Positions 1 through 7,818 of a stretch of 8,854 nt of DNA are shown here, piece after piece. Origin of the DNA: Spirochaeta sp. (lineage in GTDB: Bacteria > Spirochaetota > Spirochaetia > DSM-27196 > Alkalispirochaetaceae). Every line of letters starts with the position of its first letter. The first letter of the stretch is position 1. Under the pieces are notes generated by a model. That model did no database searches. It had not been told where the DNA came from and was given only the letters and a program-made list of their open reading frames with translations. Position numbers and translations under genes: made by a program. Location: assembly GCA_007117185.1 (NCBI GenBank), contig SKHA01000029.1, positions 1 through 8,854 of the forward strand, read 5' to 3'.

Positions 1-1986
1 CAGGCGAACCGCCGTTGAGAGCTCCAGGATGAGCCGTTCCTCCACAGATCGGTGCGCCCGTCCCAGCGGTCGCGGCAGCTCATCGATGTGGGCGGAAAGC
101 TGCTCCACCTGAAAGGCAAAGGAACGGGGGTTGGTCTCGTCCAGCAGCAGCAGGTCCAGCACCGGAGCCGGCTGCGGGGTCAGACGGTAGCGACTGCGAT
201 AGGTCAGGCTGGAATCAAACAGCTCCAGCAGAACCGTCAGCGCCTGGTCGGTGGTATCCCGGGAAAAAAACGCGGTGACCGTCGCCAGCCCCAGCCCGGC
301 CCGCTCGAAGCGGCGACCCATATCCAGAAAACGCCACCCGGCGCTGCGGGTCATATTTTCGTTGGTCAGACCGTTCAGTGCCGCCAGGCGCAGATTCAGG
401 TCCTCGAAGAACCTCGGGATCAGGCTGCGCGCTTCCGGCATGGAACGGGAACCGAAGCTTCCCAGAATGCGGTGGGTTTCCGCAGAGAGACGATCAAGGA
501 CGTGGCTGGAGATGCGTTCAACCTCACTTAGTGTTGTCGCCAGCCGCCAGCCTCGGGGGTCCCAGGGTTCCAGGTCATCGCCGTTCTCGTCCTGCGCCTT
601 GGCGGCGCCGGTCTCACGCAGGACCTCCGTAAGCAGCTCCGGCATGGGAAGATGTGCCTCGATCCCCGCCTGGTAGGTCGCCTGCCACCACGTCTCCAAA
701 ACCCGCGCGTCGAACCACGCCCGCTCGGTGTACCGGCCCAGCCAGAACAGGTCATCGGCGACACGGCTGGGCAGCTCCCCCGCTCTCACAATGAACGAGG
801 GCTTCTCACCTTCCGGGAGCAGCGAAACCTGGGGCACCGCGGTGGGCTCCAGCATCCATACGTCTTTTCGCGCCGTCCGTCCGTCCGCAGTGGACTCGAG
901 GATACCCCCGGGCATCATCTGCCACCCGTCGGTAAACCTGGCCAGAAATACCCGCAGCAACGCCGGACGCTCCTGCCAGTCAGTCCCGCTCCAGTACGGC
1001 TCCTGCAGGGTGTTCCCCCCGCCGCCCGGAGCCGCCACCGGAATGGTCAGCGACTCTCCGGTGAGCGCCGTGGCACACGCGGCCAGCCGTTCCATCATCA
1101 CCGGCCGGGCAAGCAGCCCCGCCCCGGGGGCATTGCTCACCCCCAGCCTGCCATCGCGGACAGCCTGCGCAAGCCCGGCCACCCCCGATGCCGGCGGGGG
1201 ATTACCTACCAGCGGGTCGATGGCGCTGTCCGACACCCAACGCATGAGAAGGTCCACCGGCTGCAACCCTCCCAGCGTCTTCAGATACACCTTACCGGAT
1301 CGCACCGTCAGGTCTCGGCTCTCAACCAGGGGAAAACCGAAGTATCGCGCCAGGTAGACCGGTTCAAAATAGTCCCTGTCCTCGGGCCCCTCCGTCCAGA
1401 CCATAACGGTGGGACTCTCCCGCCGGTACCACAGCTCTTTCAGTTTGACGAAGAACGGCGCCATCCGCAGGAGGTTTTCGGGACGAAGGGTGGAAAAGAA
1501 GCACCGGCTGTGGACAATGCGGTCTTCCAGACTGTATCCGAGCCCGGAGGGTCGCTCCGTGTCCACCTTCACAACCTGCCACCGGTCGCCGTTGCGTTGC
1601 AGGGTGAAACCTACCACGGTCAGGGGGTCCGCCCCTTCCGGCAGCCCTCCGGCGTACCCCGGTTCGAAGCCGGCGTCGCGCCACAGGTCCGTCACCGAGA
1701 CGATCCCGTTCTGCACCAGGGTCTGAGGCCCCCACAGGTCGTGGTAGAGCGCCGTCAGAATCCGGGCCCACTGGGCCAGGCCGGTCTGGAGAAACTCCAT
1801 CTCCTGGTGCTCCAGGACAAACGGCAGGGGGTCCAGGGTGACCATGTCTCCCGAAGCTGACTTCCAGCCACGAAACAGATTGAATGCGTCGAGGTAACTT
1901 CGGGCCTGCTGCTGGGTCTCGTTGAGCTCCTCAGCGGAAAGACCCAGAAATGTTTCACGAACCAGGTTCTTGTGTAGTACTGCCAT
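1..1986 (-). CDS. Circularly permuted ATP-grasp / alpha-E fusion protein, probable pseudo-ligase (3' end cut by window)
   Basis: The frame is open from ATG at 1986 to the window edge, giving 662 residues and no stop. Residues about 1-380 resemble the N- and C-terminal blocks of the circularly permuted ATP-grasp family: ERPSGLGYSLEDR (144-156), YFEPVYLARYFGFPLVE (206-222), LKTLGGLQPVDLLMR (235-249), then MPGG (about 357-360) and KDVWML (about 373-378). From about 405 an alpha-E (DUF403) domain begins with LPSRVADDLFWLGRYTERA, followed by ENMTRSAGWRFLDMGRRFERA (about 542-562) and LLLDETNPRSFAFQ (about 612-625). Between LTGESLTIP (to 316) and RPALLRVF (from about 340) only some 25 residues, including a GGGGN run, replace the roughly 90 found in the intact upstream paralogue. 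The lost part holds the conserved lysine strand, glycine loop and AQ/STAP block, so ATP binding is doubtful. The start overlaps the upstream gene by 32 bases, has no clear Shine-Dalgarno, and an in-frame stop lies at 2005-2007, leaving no other upstream start. A scaffolding or regulatory partner role is inferred. Confidence 0.88.
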   Translation of the reverse strand, partial: MAVLHKNLVRETFLGLSAEELNETQQQARSYLDAFNLFRGWKSASGDMVTLDPLPFVLEHQEMEFLQTGLAQWARILTALYHDLWGPQTLVQNGIVSVTDLWRDAGFEPGYAGGLPEGADPLTVVGFTLQRNGDRWQVVKVDTERPSGLGYSLEDRIVHSRCFFSTLRPENLLRMAPFFVKLKELWYRRESPTVMVWTEGPEDRDYFEPVYLARYFGFPLVESRDLTVRSGKVYLKTLGGLQPVDLLMRWVSDSAIDPLVGNPPPASGVAGLAQAVRDGRLGVSNAPGAGLLARPVMMERLAACATALTGESLTIPVAAPGGGGNTLQEPYWSGTDWQERPALLRVFLARFTDGWQMMPGGILESTADGRTARKDVWMLEPTAVPQVSLLPEGEKPSFIVRAGELPSRVADDLFWLGRYTERAWFDARVLETWWQATYQAGIEAHLPMPELLTEVLRETGAAKAQDENGDDLEPWDPRGWRLATTLSEVERISSHVLDRLSAETHRILGSFGSRSMPEARSLIPRFFEDLNLRLAALNGLTNENMTRSAGWRFLDMGRRFERAGLGLATVTAFFSRDTTDQALTVLLELFDSSLTYRSRYRLTPQPAPVLDLLLLDETNPRSFAFQVEQLSAHIDELPRPLGRAHRSVEERLILELSTAVRL

Positions 1987-4900
1987 CTGACGGGAACTTC
2001 TGCCTCAGGTCCAAAGTGTGGAGGTAATCCCCGTCAATTGCAAGCTCCGGTTGCACCCCCGGGGGAATCGCGACCCGTCCCTCCCGACGGAACCGGGCGT
2101 TCCGCCGGGATTCCGCTTCGAACGCGTTCACCGGTGGGGTCTCGTAGTTTCGACCCGCCGGATGGTCAACCGAGTAGGTACAGCCGGCAATCACCGAGGC
2201 GCTGAAACGGTCGTAGATATCAAAGCCCAGACGGGGCTGCGCTGGGATCGTCGGATGCAGACTCGAGGGCAGCTTCCATGCCTTGAAACGCACCGCCCCC
2301 ACCAGGGTTCCCTCGCCGACGGTTGTGGGGGATAGCGGCACAACCCGCCCCTCGCACAGCACGGCGTAGCGCCCGAGGTCCCAGTTGGTCACCCGTACCT
2401 CCACCCGTTCCACGCTGGAATCCACCAGCCGCACGGTGCCGCCGTCGCCGCCCTCCTCGCCCATCACCGGCCACGGCTCCAGGGCGTGGCGCAGCTCCAG
2501 GGTCATGTCGCCCACGGCGAGGGTCCCGATCACCGGAAAGCGGAAATCCAGGTGTGCCTGGACGGGCTCCCGGGGCAGCGTCAGCCCCGCTGCGTCCAGG
2601 TCCGCCAGGACCGCGCGCATATCCTCTTCCAGATACGCCGGGAGCATCCATTTGTCCCTGAGGGCCGTACCCCACCGCTTGAGGGGTCTTTTCAGCGGCG
2701 ACTCGAGAAACATCACCGTCAGCGCCCGCAACAGCAGCGCCTGGGTGAGGGCGGTGTCGCGGTGAACCGCCATCTCGAAAGCACGAAATTCCACCAGCCC
2801 CAACCTGCCGCCGGGGCGGTCCGGGGAGTACAGCTTGTCGATACACAGCTCGGTGCGGTGGGTGTTGCCACTGCCGTCAACCAGGAGATTTCGAAAGAGC
2901 CGGTCCGCCAGCCAGGGTTTCACCTCGATCTCGTGTTCCAGCTCCCGGAACGCCAGCTCCAGGTCGTGAATAAGGGAGGGGTTGGCCTCGTCCGGCCGCG
3001 GGGCCTGACAGGTAGGCCCTACAAAGAGGCCCGCGAAGAGGTAACTCAGCGCGGGGTGGTGGTTGAGGTAAGTCACCCAGCTGCGCAGCAGGTCCGGTCG
3101 GCGCAGGAAGGGGCTCTCCGCCGGGGTGGGGCCCCCAAGCACCCAGTGGCACCCCCCGCCGGTCGCCACCTCGTGACCGCCCACCAGGTACTTCACCGTG
3201 GACAGCCCCACGGTGCGCGCTTCCCGCCACAGGTCGTCGATCGTTCGTTTGAGCTGTGGCCAGGTGGCGGAGGGGGGAATGTTCACCTCGATCACCCCGG
3301 GGTCCGGGGTAATCTGAAACGACAAGACCGAGGGGTCACGAGGGGGGGTGTACCCCTCCAGAACCACCGGCAGCTGCACCTGCGCGGCGGCCCGCTCAAC
3401 CTCGTGGACCAGCTCCAGCCAGTCCCCGGCGGTGCGCAGCGGCGGAAGAAAGACGTAGATGTTGCCGTCCCGGGCCTGCACCGACAGGGCAGTGCGCACC
3501 ACCCACGCAGCGGACTCTCCCGGCGCCAGCGGCGGGTCGGCCTGCGGCGCCGGCTGCTCCTGGATGGACTGACCGGCGGGGGCCTGTACCGGGGTGAAGG
3601 TGTCCACCACAAACTGGCGGGGGGCGCTCCCCGGAGCAGCGGCGCCCTCAGCGCCAGCCCCCCGGGCGCCGCCAGCCCCACGGGAACCACCAGCTCCCCG
3701 GGAACCACCAGCCCCCCGGGCGCCCCCGCGAAACCGCCCGCCCCCGGCGGCAAAGGCGTCCTCGGGAAACCAGTTGGCGTCCTCCCCGGCGTCGGCCCAG
3801 GGCAGCGAGTCGATAGGCAGCCGCAGCCCCACCGGGCTGTCCCCGGGAACCAGAACCAGCCGCCCCGCCCGGGTTGGCCAGGGGCCGCTCTTCCAGCTGC
3901 CCTTGGCCAAAGGCAGAACGTATCCGGTGGGGACGTCCACCCCCACCGAAAGCGCCCGGGCCAGCCGCCGCCGGTCTTCGTTTTTCGCCAGCCGGGGGTC
4001 CCCCGGTTCCAGGTTCACCGGAATGTCCCGCTCGGTGGCCAGCACGTGCAGGGGGTCCTCGTAGGCGGGAATGATGAAGCGTTTCTCCACTCCCAGGCAC
4101 TCCACCAGGGCGTTCATGTACCGCAGCGCGTCCTGGTGGGTATACCCGCGGTCCACCTCCTCGTCCGCCAGCAGAGCCGGGTCATTCCACACCACCCCGC
4201 CGTCGCGCAACCACCAGCAGCTGAACGCCCACCGCGGCAGGGACTCCCCGGGATACCATTTCCCCTGGGCCACGTGAACCACCCCGCCGGGTGCCCACAG
4301 CGCCCGCAGGCGATCCATCAGCGCCCGGGAGAGCACCTTCTTGCGCGGTCCCATCGCCCCGCCGTTCCACTCTTCGTCCTCCCGATTGTCCTCGGAGACG
4401 AAGGTAGGCTCACCGCCGGTGGTGAGGGCGAAGTCCAACGCCTCCAGCCGCCGGTCGATCGTCTCGCCCAGGGCGTCAAGAGCCTCCTGGCCCCCGGCGG
4501 GAAAGGGTCGGGTTGCCCGGGGCCCGTCGCTCAGGCGGGTTATCTCCATGTGGTGGCTGAAGGAGACCTCGCAGGGGTCCAGGGCGCCCTCAACGGGAGC
4601 GGCCGCCGACGGCCGGGGCGCCGCCGCCAGGGGGATGTGTCCCTCCCCTGCCAGAAGCCCGGAAGTAGCATCCAGCCCGATCCACCCGGCCCCGGGGATA
4701 TACACCTCCGCCCAGGCGTGAAGGTCGGTAAAGTCCTCCGCCGGCCCGGGAGGGCCGGTAAGAGGTTTCTCATCCGGGACCAGCTGCAGCAGATACCCCG
4801 AGACAAACCGCGAGGCGAACCCCAGCCTCCGGAGGATCGTCACCAGCAGCAGCGCCGAATCGCGACAGGAGCCGCGGCCGATCTGCAGGGTCTGCTCCGC

Positions 4901-5404
4901 AGTCTGGGTGGTGGGCTCCATGCGGATGTTGTACGACACTGCCTGCTGCACCGCCGCGTTGATCGCCACCAGGTAGGGAATCGTCTCCGCCGGCGTGGCT
5001 GGCAGGCGCTCCAGAAATGCCTCCACCAGGGGCCCTGCACCCGCGTCGCTGCGATACGGCGCCAGATCAGCCTGCAGCTCCGGGGGAATCACAAAGGGCC
5101 ACTGCTCCGCCGCCGGCTCCAGAAAGAAGTCGAAGGGGTTGTACACCGTCAGGTCCGCAGTCAGATCGACGTGAATGACGAAGTGATCCACCTTCTCCGG
5201 AAAGAGAACCCGGGCCATGTAGTTGCCGTAGGGGTCCTGAATCCAGTTGAGAAAGTGCGGTTCCGGCTCTACCCGCAGCGCGTAGGAGACGATTCGCGTC
5301 CGGGACTGGGGCGCCGGTTTGAGGCGGATGAGGTGGGGCCCCATATTGATGTATCGGTCGTATTGGTAGGTCGTTCTATGCGTCAGCCGAACGAGTTTCG
5401 CCAC
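1955..5404 (-). CDS. Transglutaminase-like protease fused to DUF2126 putative amidoligase
   Basis: This 1149-residue protein starts at GTG 5404, supported by AAGGAG six bases upstream and by the family-typical N-terminus (LTHRTTYQYDR). Residues about 5-95 are the bacterial transglutaminase N-terminal region. The transglutaminase core is about 145-260 and keeps the full triad: Cys180 in GRGSCRDSALLL, His229 in DLHAWAEV, Asp245 in GLDATSG. From about 322 to 1130 it is DUF2126 (Pfam: putative amidoligase, glutamine-synthetase-like): LTTGGEPTFVS (327-337), QGKWYPGESLPRWA (380-393), GVIEVNIPPSATW (703-715), SPFLRRPDLLRSW (764-776), NTHRTELCIDKLYS (847-860), GLVEFRAFEM (869-878), LHPTIPAQ (1049-1056), GRNYETPPVNAFEAE (1084-1098). 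A Gly/Arg/Ala/Ser hexapeptide repeat (563-586) splits DUF2126 in two. Cys752 sits where relatives usually have Asn. There is no signal peptide, so it is probably cytoplasmic. The family is thought to pair amide-bond hydrolysis with ATP-dependent ligation; the substrate is unknown. Both ends overlap neighbours, by 29 and 32 bases. Confidence 0.95.
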   Translation of the reverse strand: MAKLVRLTHRTTYQYDRYINMGPHLIRLKPAPQSRTRIVSYALRVEPEPHFLNWIQDPYGNYMARVLFPEKVDHFVIHVDLTADLTVYNPFDFFLEPAAEQWPFVIPPELQADLAPYRSDAGAGPLVEAFLERLPATPAETIPYLVAINAAVQQAVSYNIRMEPTTQTAEQTLQIGRGSCRDSALLLVTILRRLGFASRFVSGYLLQLVPDEKPLTGPPGPAEDFTDLHAWAEVYIPGAGWIGLDATSGLLAGEGHIPLAAAPRPSAAAPVEGALDPCEVSFSHHMEITRLSDGPRATRPFPAGGQEALDALGETIDRRLEALDFALTTGGEPTFVSEDNREDEEWNGGAMGPRKKVLSRALMDRLRALWAPGGVVHVAQGKWYPGESLPRWAFSCWWLRDGGVVWNDPALLADEEVDRGYTHQDALRYMNALVECLGVEKRFIIPAYEDPLHVLATERDIPVNLEPGDPRLAKNEDRRRLARALSVGVDVPTGYVLPLAKGSWKSGPWPTRAGRLVLVPGDSPVGLRLPIDSLPWADAGEDANWFPEDAFAAGGGRFRGGARGAGGSRGAGGSRGAGGARGAGAEGAAAPGSAPRQFVVDTFTPVQAPAGQSIQEQPAPQADPPLAPGESAAWVVRTALSVQARDGNIYVFLPPLRTAGDWLELVHEVERAAAQVQLPVVLEGYTPPRDPSVLSFQITPDPGVIEVNIPPSATWPQLKRTIDDLWREARTVGLSTVKYLVGGHEVATGGGCHWVLGGPTPAESPFLRRPDLLRSWVTYLNHHPALSYLFAGLFVGPTCQAPRPDEANPSLIHDLELAFRELEHEIEVKPWLADRLFRNLLVDGSGNTHRTELCIDKLYSPDRPGGRLGLVEFRAFEMAVHRDTALTQALLLRALTVMFLESPLKRPLKRWGTALRDKWMLPAYLEEDMRAVLADLDAAGLTLPREPVQAHLDFRFPVIGTLAVGDMTLELRHALEPWPVMGEEGGDGGTVRLVDSSVERVEVRVTNWDLGRYAVLCEGRVVPLSPTTVGEGTLVGAVRFKAWKLPSSLHPTIPAQPRLGFDIYDRFSASVIAGCTYSVDHPAGRNYETPPVNAFEAESRRNARFRREGRVAIPPGVQPELAIDGDYLHTLDLRQKFPSDGSTTQEPGS
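3647..3718 (-). repeat. In-frame 18-base tandem repeat coding for Arg-Gly-Ala-Gly-Gly-Ser
   Basis: About four imperfect 18-base units encode the hexapeptide RGAGGS (last unit RGAGAE), residues 563-586 of the transglutaminase/DUF2126 protein. The surrounding 555-595 is also Gly/Ala-rich. The repeat lies between the front half of DUF2126 (ending near LPWAD, 534-538) and the part restarting at VVRTALSVQARDG (635-647), where relatives have a variable linker. Because the unit is a multiple of three, slippage would change linker length without a frameshift. Confidence 0.8.
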
Positions 5405-6371
5405 TGGTTACTCCTTGCTGTGCCCGTTCATGAGGTTCAAAAAAGTTGGAATACAAGTCCGAGTAGACCAGATTGAGCCGACTCTGGAGAGTGTCCAGAT
5501 ACTGATGCATCCCGATGGAGAGTACCTCCTCCACCGTTCCGGTGTCGATCTCCGTTTTCAGGCGGGAGAGGCTGCGCTGCGCCGAGAGCCAGGGAACAGC
5601 CGAGGCGCTGCCGCCGATAGCGGTGAGAGACTCGAACGCCCGGGCAACGCAGTGCTGAATGCTTCGGGGAAACTCCCGGTTGAAGAGGAGAAAACCGATC
5701 ACATCCGGCGGAGCGATCCGGCGATACCGCTTGCGGTACATCTCCAGCGCCGAGACCGACTTCAGGAGCGCCGCCCACTGGATGTTGTCGTAGGGTGTCC
5801 CCACCAGTTTGGCGTCGGGCAGCAGAATATAGTACTTCACGTCCAGGATGCGGGAGGTCTTGTCGGCCCGTTCCAGCATCATCCCGATGCGTGCGTAGTG
5901 CCAGGGGTCACCCCGGTTCAGGGTGGAGTAGTAGAGCCCGGTGATAAGGTAGCTCCCGGAGAGAACGATCTTGCACAACTCGTTGGGATCCGCCAGGGAT
6001 CCGTATACCGGCTTCAACGAGCGGACCTGGAGGTACAGACTGTTCACCGCCTCCCATATCTCGGAGGAGATCGTCGCCCGGATAGACCGCGCATTTTCCC
6101 GGGCGGCGGCCAGGGAGGAGATGATCGACCCGGCGTACTCGGTATCCATCGTCAGAAAGGCAAGAATGCTGTCACGGTCGTACCAGTCGTAGCGCTCCTC
6201 AAAGAGGGCGTGATCACCGGTGGCGGCGATCAGGGAGTGCCAGAGGTTTCCCTGCCCCTTGGGGTCGTCCAGGTACAGACCGATGTCCGAGTCCACAAAG
6301 CGGGCGATGTTCTGTGCCCGCTCAAGGTACCGGAACATCCAGTACACCGCATGAGCAACTCTACTGAGCAT
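5376..6371 (-). CDS. Alpha-E domain protein (DUF403, COG2307)
   Basis: This is a 331-residue, all-helical alpha-E protein of normal family length, named for its conserved helices with glutamates. The start is ATG 6371, giving MLSRVAHAVYWMFRYLERAQN, which matches the usual family N-terminus and has AAGGAG six bases upstream; an ATG 45 bases earlier would add an atypical 15-residue extension. Visible motifs are RYLERAQN (14-21), RENARSIR (91-98) with SSEIWEAVN (102-110), IGMMLERADKTSRILD (162-177) and NREFPRSIQH (231-240). No signal peptide or membrane segment is apparent. The domain's biochemistry is not established. It is almost always adjacent or fused to a circularly permuted ATP-grasp, as here with the gene upstream, so it probably acts as partner subunit of that ligase. 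It overlaps the ATP-grasp stop by 11 bases and the next gene's start by 29 bases, implying translational coupling and a fixed stoichiometry. Confidence 0.95.
   Translation of the reverse strand: MLSRVAHAVYWMFRYLERAQNIARFVDSDIGLYLDDPKGQGNLWHSLIAATGDHALFEERYDWYDRDSILAFLTMDTEYAGSIISSLAAARENARSIRATISSEIWEAVNSLYLQVRSLKPVYGSLADPNELCKIVLSGSYLITGLYYSTLNRGDPWHYARIGMMLERADKTSRILDVKYYILLPDAKLVGTPYDNIQWAALLKSVSALEMYRKRYRRIAPPDVIGFLLFNREFPRSIQHCVARAFESLTAIGGSASAVPWLSAQRSLSRLKTEIDTGTVEEVLSIGMHQYLDTLQSRLNLVYSDLYSNFFEPHERAQQGVTSGETRSADA
5411..5416 (-). promoter_or_regulatory. Ribosome-binding site deciding the GTG start of the transglutaminase fusion
   Basis: AAGGAG lies six bases before GTG 5404, within the 3' end of the alpha-E gene. 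Motif and spacing are identical to those of the alpha-E gene, supporting the non-ATG start. Confidence 0.8.
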
Positions 6372-7815
6372 GAGCCTCTCCTTCCGGCGGCAGAACCCAG
6401 GTGTCCTTTGTTCCACCCCCCTGGGATGAGTTCACCACCAGCGAACCCTCCCGCAGGGCAACCCGGGTCAGTCCCCCGGGAATGATGTTAATCTCTCTGC
6501 CGTAGAGCACGTAGGGACGCAGGTCCACCCGACGCCCTCCAAACGATCCCGTGCCGTCCAGCCAGGTGGGCGCCTGGGAAAGCTCCACCACCGGCTGGGC
6601 GATATAGTTTCTGGGGTTGGCCCGAATACGCTCGGAGAAGTCGGCGCGCTCCTGCGCCGTGGACTGATGACCCATGAGCATCCCGTAGCCGCCGGATTCG
6701 TTCACCGCCTTCACCACCAGGCTGTCCAGATGTTCCAGCACGTAGGACATTTCCTCGGGACGGTCGCAGCGCCAGGTGGGAACGCTGGCGAGGATCGCCT
6801 CTTCACCAAGGTAGTAGCGGATAATTTCCGGCACGTAGGTGTAGATCGCCTTGTCGTCAGCAACGCCGGTCCCCGGAGCGTTTACCAGGGCCACGTTGCC
6901 CCGGCGGTAGGCCTCAAACAGCCCGGGCACACCGATCACCGAATCGGAGCGGAACACCCGGGGATCCAGAAAGTCGTCGTCGATGCGCCGGTAGATTCCG
7001 TCGATACGCTGCAACCCCATGGTGGTACTCACGTACACCACGTCGTCTTCAACCACCAGGTCCTGTCCCTCCACCAGCTCCACTCCCATCTTGCGGGCCA
7101 GAAATGAGTGCTCGAAGTAGGCGGAGTTAAAGACCCCGGGGGTGAGAACCCCAAGACGACTCGACCCCTGGCCGGGGGAAACGTAGTCCATAACGTCATA
7201 GAGCATGTCCGGGTAGTCTTCCACCGGCAGTACTCCCGCATGCTCGAACATCTGCGGAAACGCCCGTTTTACCAGCTCCCGATTTTCCAGAACATAACTG
7301 ACCCCGGAGGGGCACCGCAGGTTGTCCTCCAGCACCAGGAACTCCCCCTGGGTATCCCTGATCAGATCCGTGCCAGTGACGTGAATCCAGATCCCCTTGG
7401 GTGGATTCAGCCCCTCGCACTCCTGGCGGTACGTCTTTGACGAGAGCACCAGCTCCCGGGGCACCACCCCGTCGGCGAGGATTTTCTTGTCGTGATAGAT
7501 GTCGTCGATGAAGAGGTTCAGCGCCATGATGCGCTGCCGCAGCCCCCGTTCCACATGGGACCACTCCTGGTGAGTGATGATTCGCGGAACCAGATCAAAG
7601 GGGATGATCTTCTCGGTACCTTCCTCGTTTCCGTACACCAGAAACGTGGCTCCCGAACGTATCAGGGAGCGCTGGGCCTCCGCGTGAAGGCGGCGAAACT
7701 CGCCCTCGCTGATCCGCTGCAGATCGTCCCAGACCCCCAGGAGGTGCCGTCGCGGCACCCCCTGCTCGAGAAAGAACTCGTCCCACACGTCGGAAACAGC
7801 ATAATTGTCAAACAT
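6361..7815 (-). CDS. Circularly permuted ATP-grasp ligase (COG2308, DUF404/DUF407)
   Basis: This complete 484-residue protein has the normal length for stand-alone circularly permuted ATP-grasp proteins and the characteristic N-terminus MFDNY, which fixes the ATG at 7815. Conserved blocks in order are YGNEEGTEKIIPFDLVPRII (61-80), ERGLRQRIMALNLFIDDIY (89-107), DGVVPRELV (115-123), VLEDNLRCPSGVSYVLENR (161-179), YFEHSFLARKMGVELVEGQD (233-252), RRIDDDFLDP (276-285), GNVALVNAPGTGVADDK (306-322), PTWRC (346-350), SLVVKAVNESGGYGMLMG (365-382, with Lys369 and the glycine loop), DLRPYVL (431-437), IIPGGLTRVA (444-453) and GGGTKDTWVL (466-475). These blocks hold the expected ATP-binding elements, so it should be catalytically competent. 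ATP-grasp enzymes make acyl-phosphate intermediates and ligate amines; this one's substrates are unknown. It is the first gene of the operon and overlaps the alpha-E gene by 11 bases. No Shine-Dalgarno precedes the ATG. Confidence 0.96.
   Translation of the reverse strand: MFDNYAVSDVWDEFFLEQGVPRRHLLGVWDDLQRISEGEFRRLHAEAQRSLIRSGATFLVYGNEEGTEKIIPFDLVPRIITHQEWSHVERGLRQRIMALNLFIDDIYHDKKILADGVVPRELVLSSKTYRQECEGLNPPKGIWIHVTGTDLIRDTQGEFLVLEDNLRCPSGVSYVLENRELVKRAFPQMFEHAGVLPVEDYPDMLYDVMDYVSPGQGSSRLGVLTPGVFNSAYFEHSFLARKMGVELVEGQDLVVEDDVVYVSTTMGLQRIDGIYRRIDDDFLDPRVFRSDSVIGVPGLFEAYRRGNVALVNAPGTGVADDKAIYTYVPEIIRYYLGEEAILASVPTWRCDRPEEMSYVLEHLDSLVVKAVNESGGYGMLMGHQSTAQERADFSERIRANPRNYIAQPVVELSQAPTWLDGTGSFGGRRVDLRPYVLYGREINIIPGGLTRVALREGSLVVNSSQGGGTKDTWVLPPEGEAHAQ
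6378..6383 (-). promoter_or_regulatory. Ribosome-binding site deciding the alpha-E start
   Basis: AAGGAG lies six bases before ATG 6371, inside the last codons of the ATP-grasp gene. It selects this ATG over the in-frame one at 6416. Confidence 0.8.
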
Positions 7816-7818
7816 TTC

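Noticed and set aside
970..1041. A frameshift or sequencing error explaining the missing ATP-grasp segment.
   Set aside because: The frame is continuous from 1986 to 1, and recognisable family sequence resumes in the same frame after the gap. The missing block would need about 190 absent bases, not one or two.
652..1860. A 402-codon plus-strand open frame.
   Set aside because: It lies opposite the ATP-grasp/alpha-E fusion, whose minus-strand translation carries many family motifs; the plus frame is a compositional shadow.
2486..5476. A 996-codon open frame on the plus strand.
   Set aside because: It is antisense to the conserved transglutaminase/DUF2126 gene. Its translation is rich in Gln, Arg, Pro and Gly, with no recognisable motif, as expected from the complement of GC-rich coding DNA.
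6372..6416. Upstream ATG (6416) as start of the alpha-E gene.
   Set aside because: The extra 15 residues are atypical, while ATG 6371 gives the conserved MLSRV start and has a well-placed AAGGAG.
5415..6485. A 356-codon plus-strand open frame.
   Set aside because: It is antisense to the alpha-E gene and the end of the ATP-grasp gene, and resembles no protein family I know.
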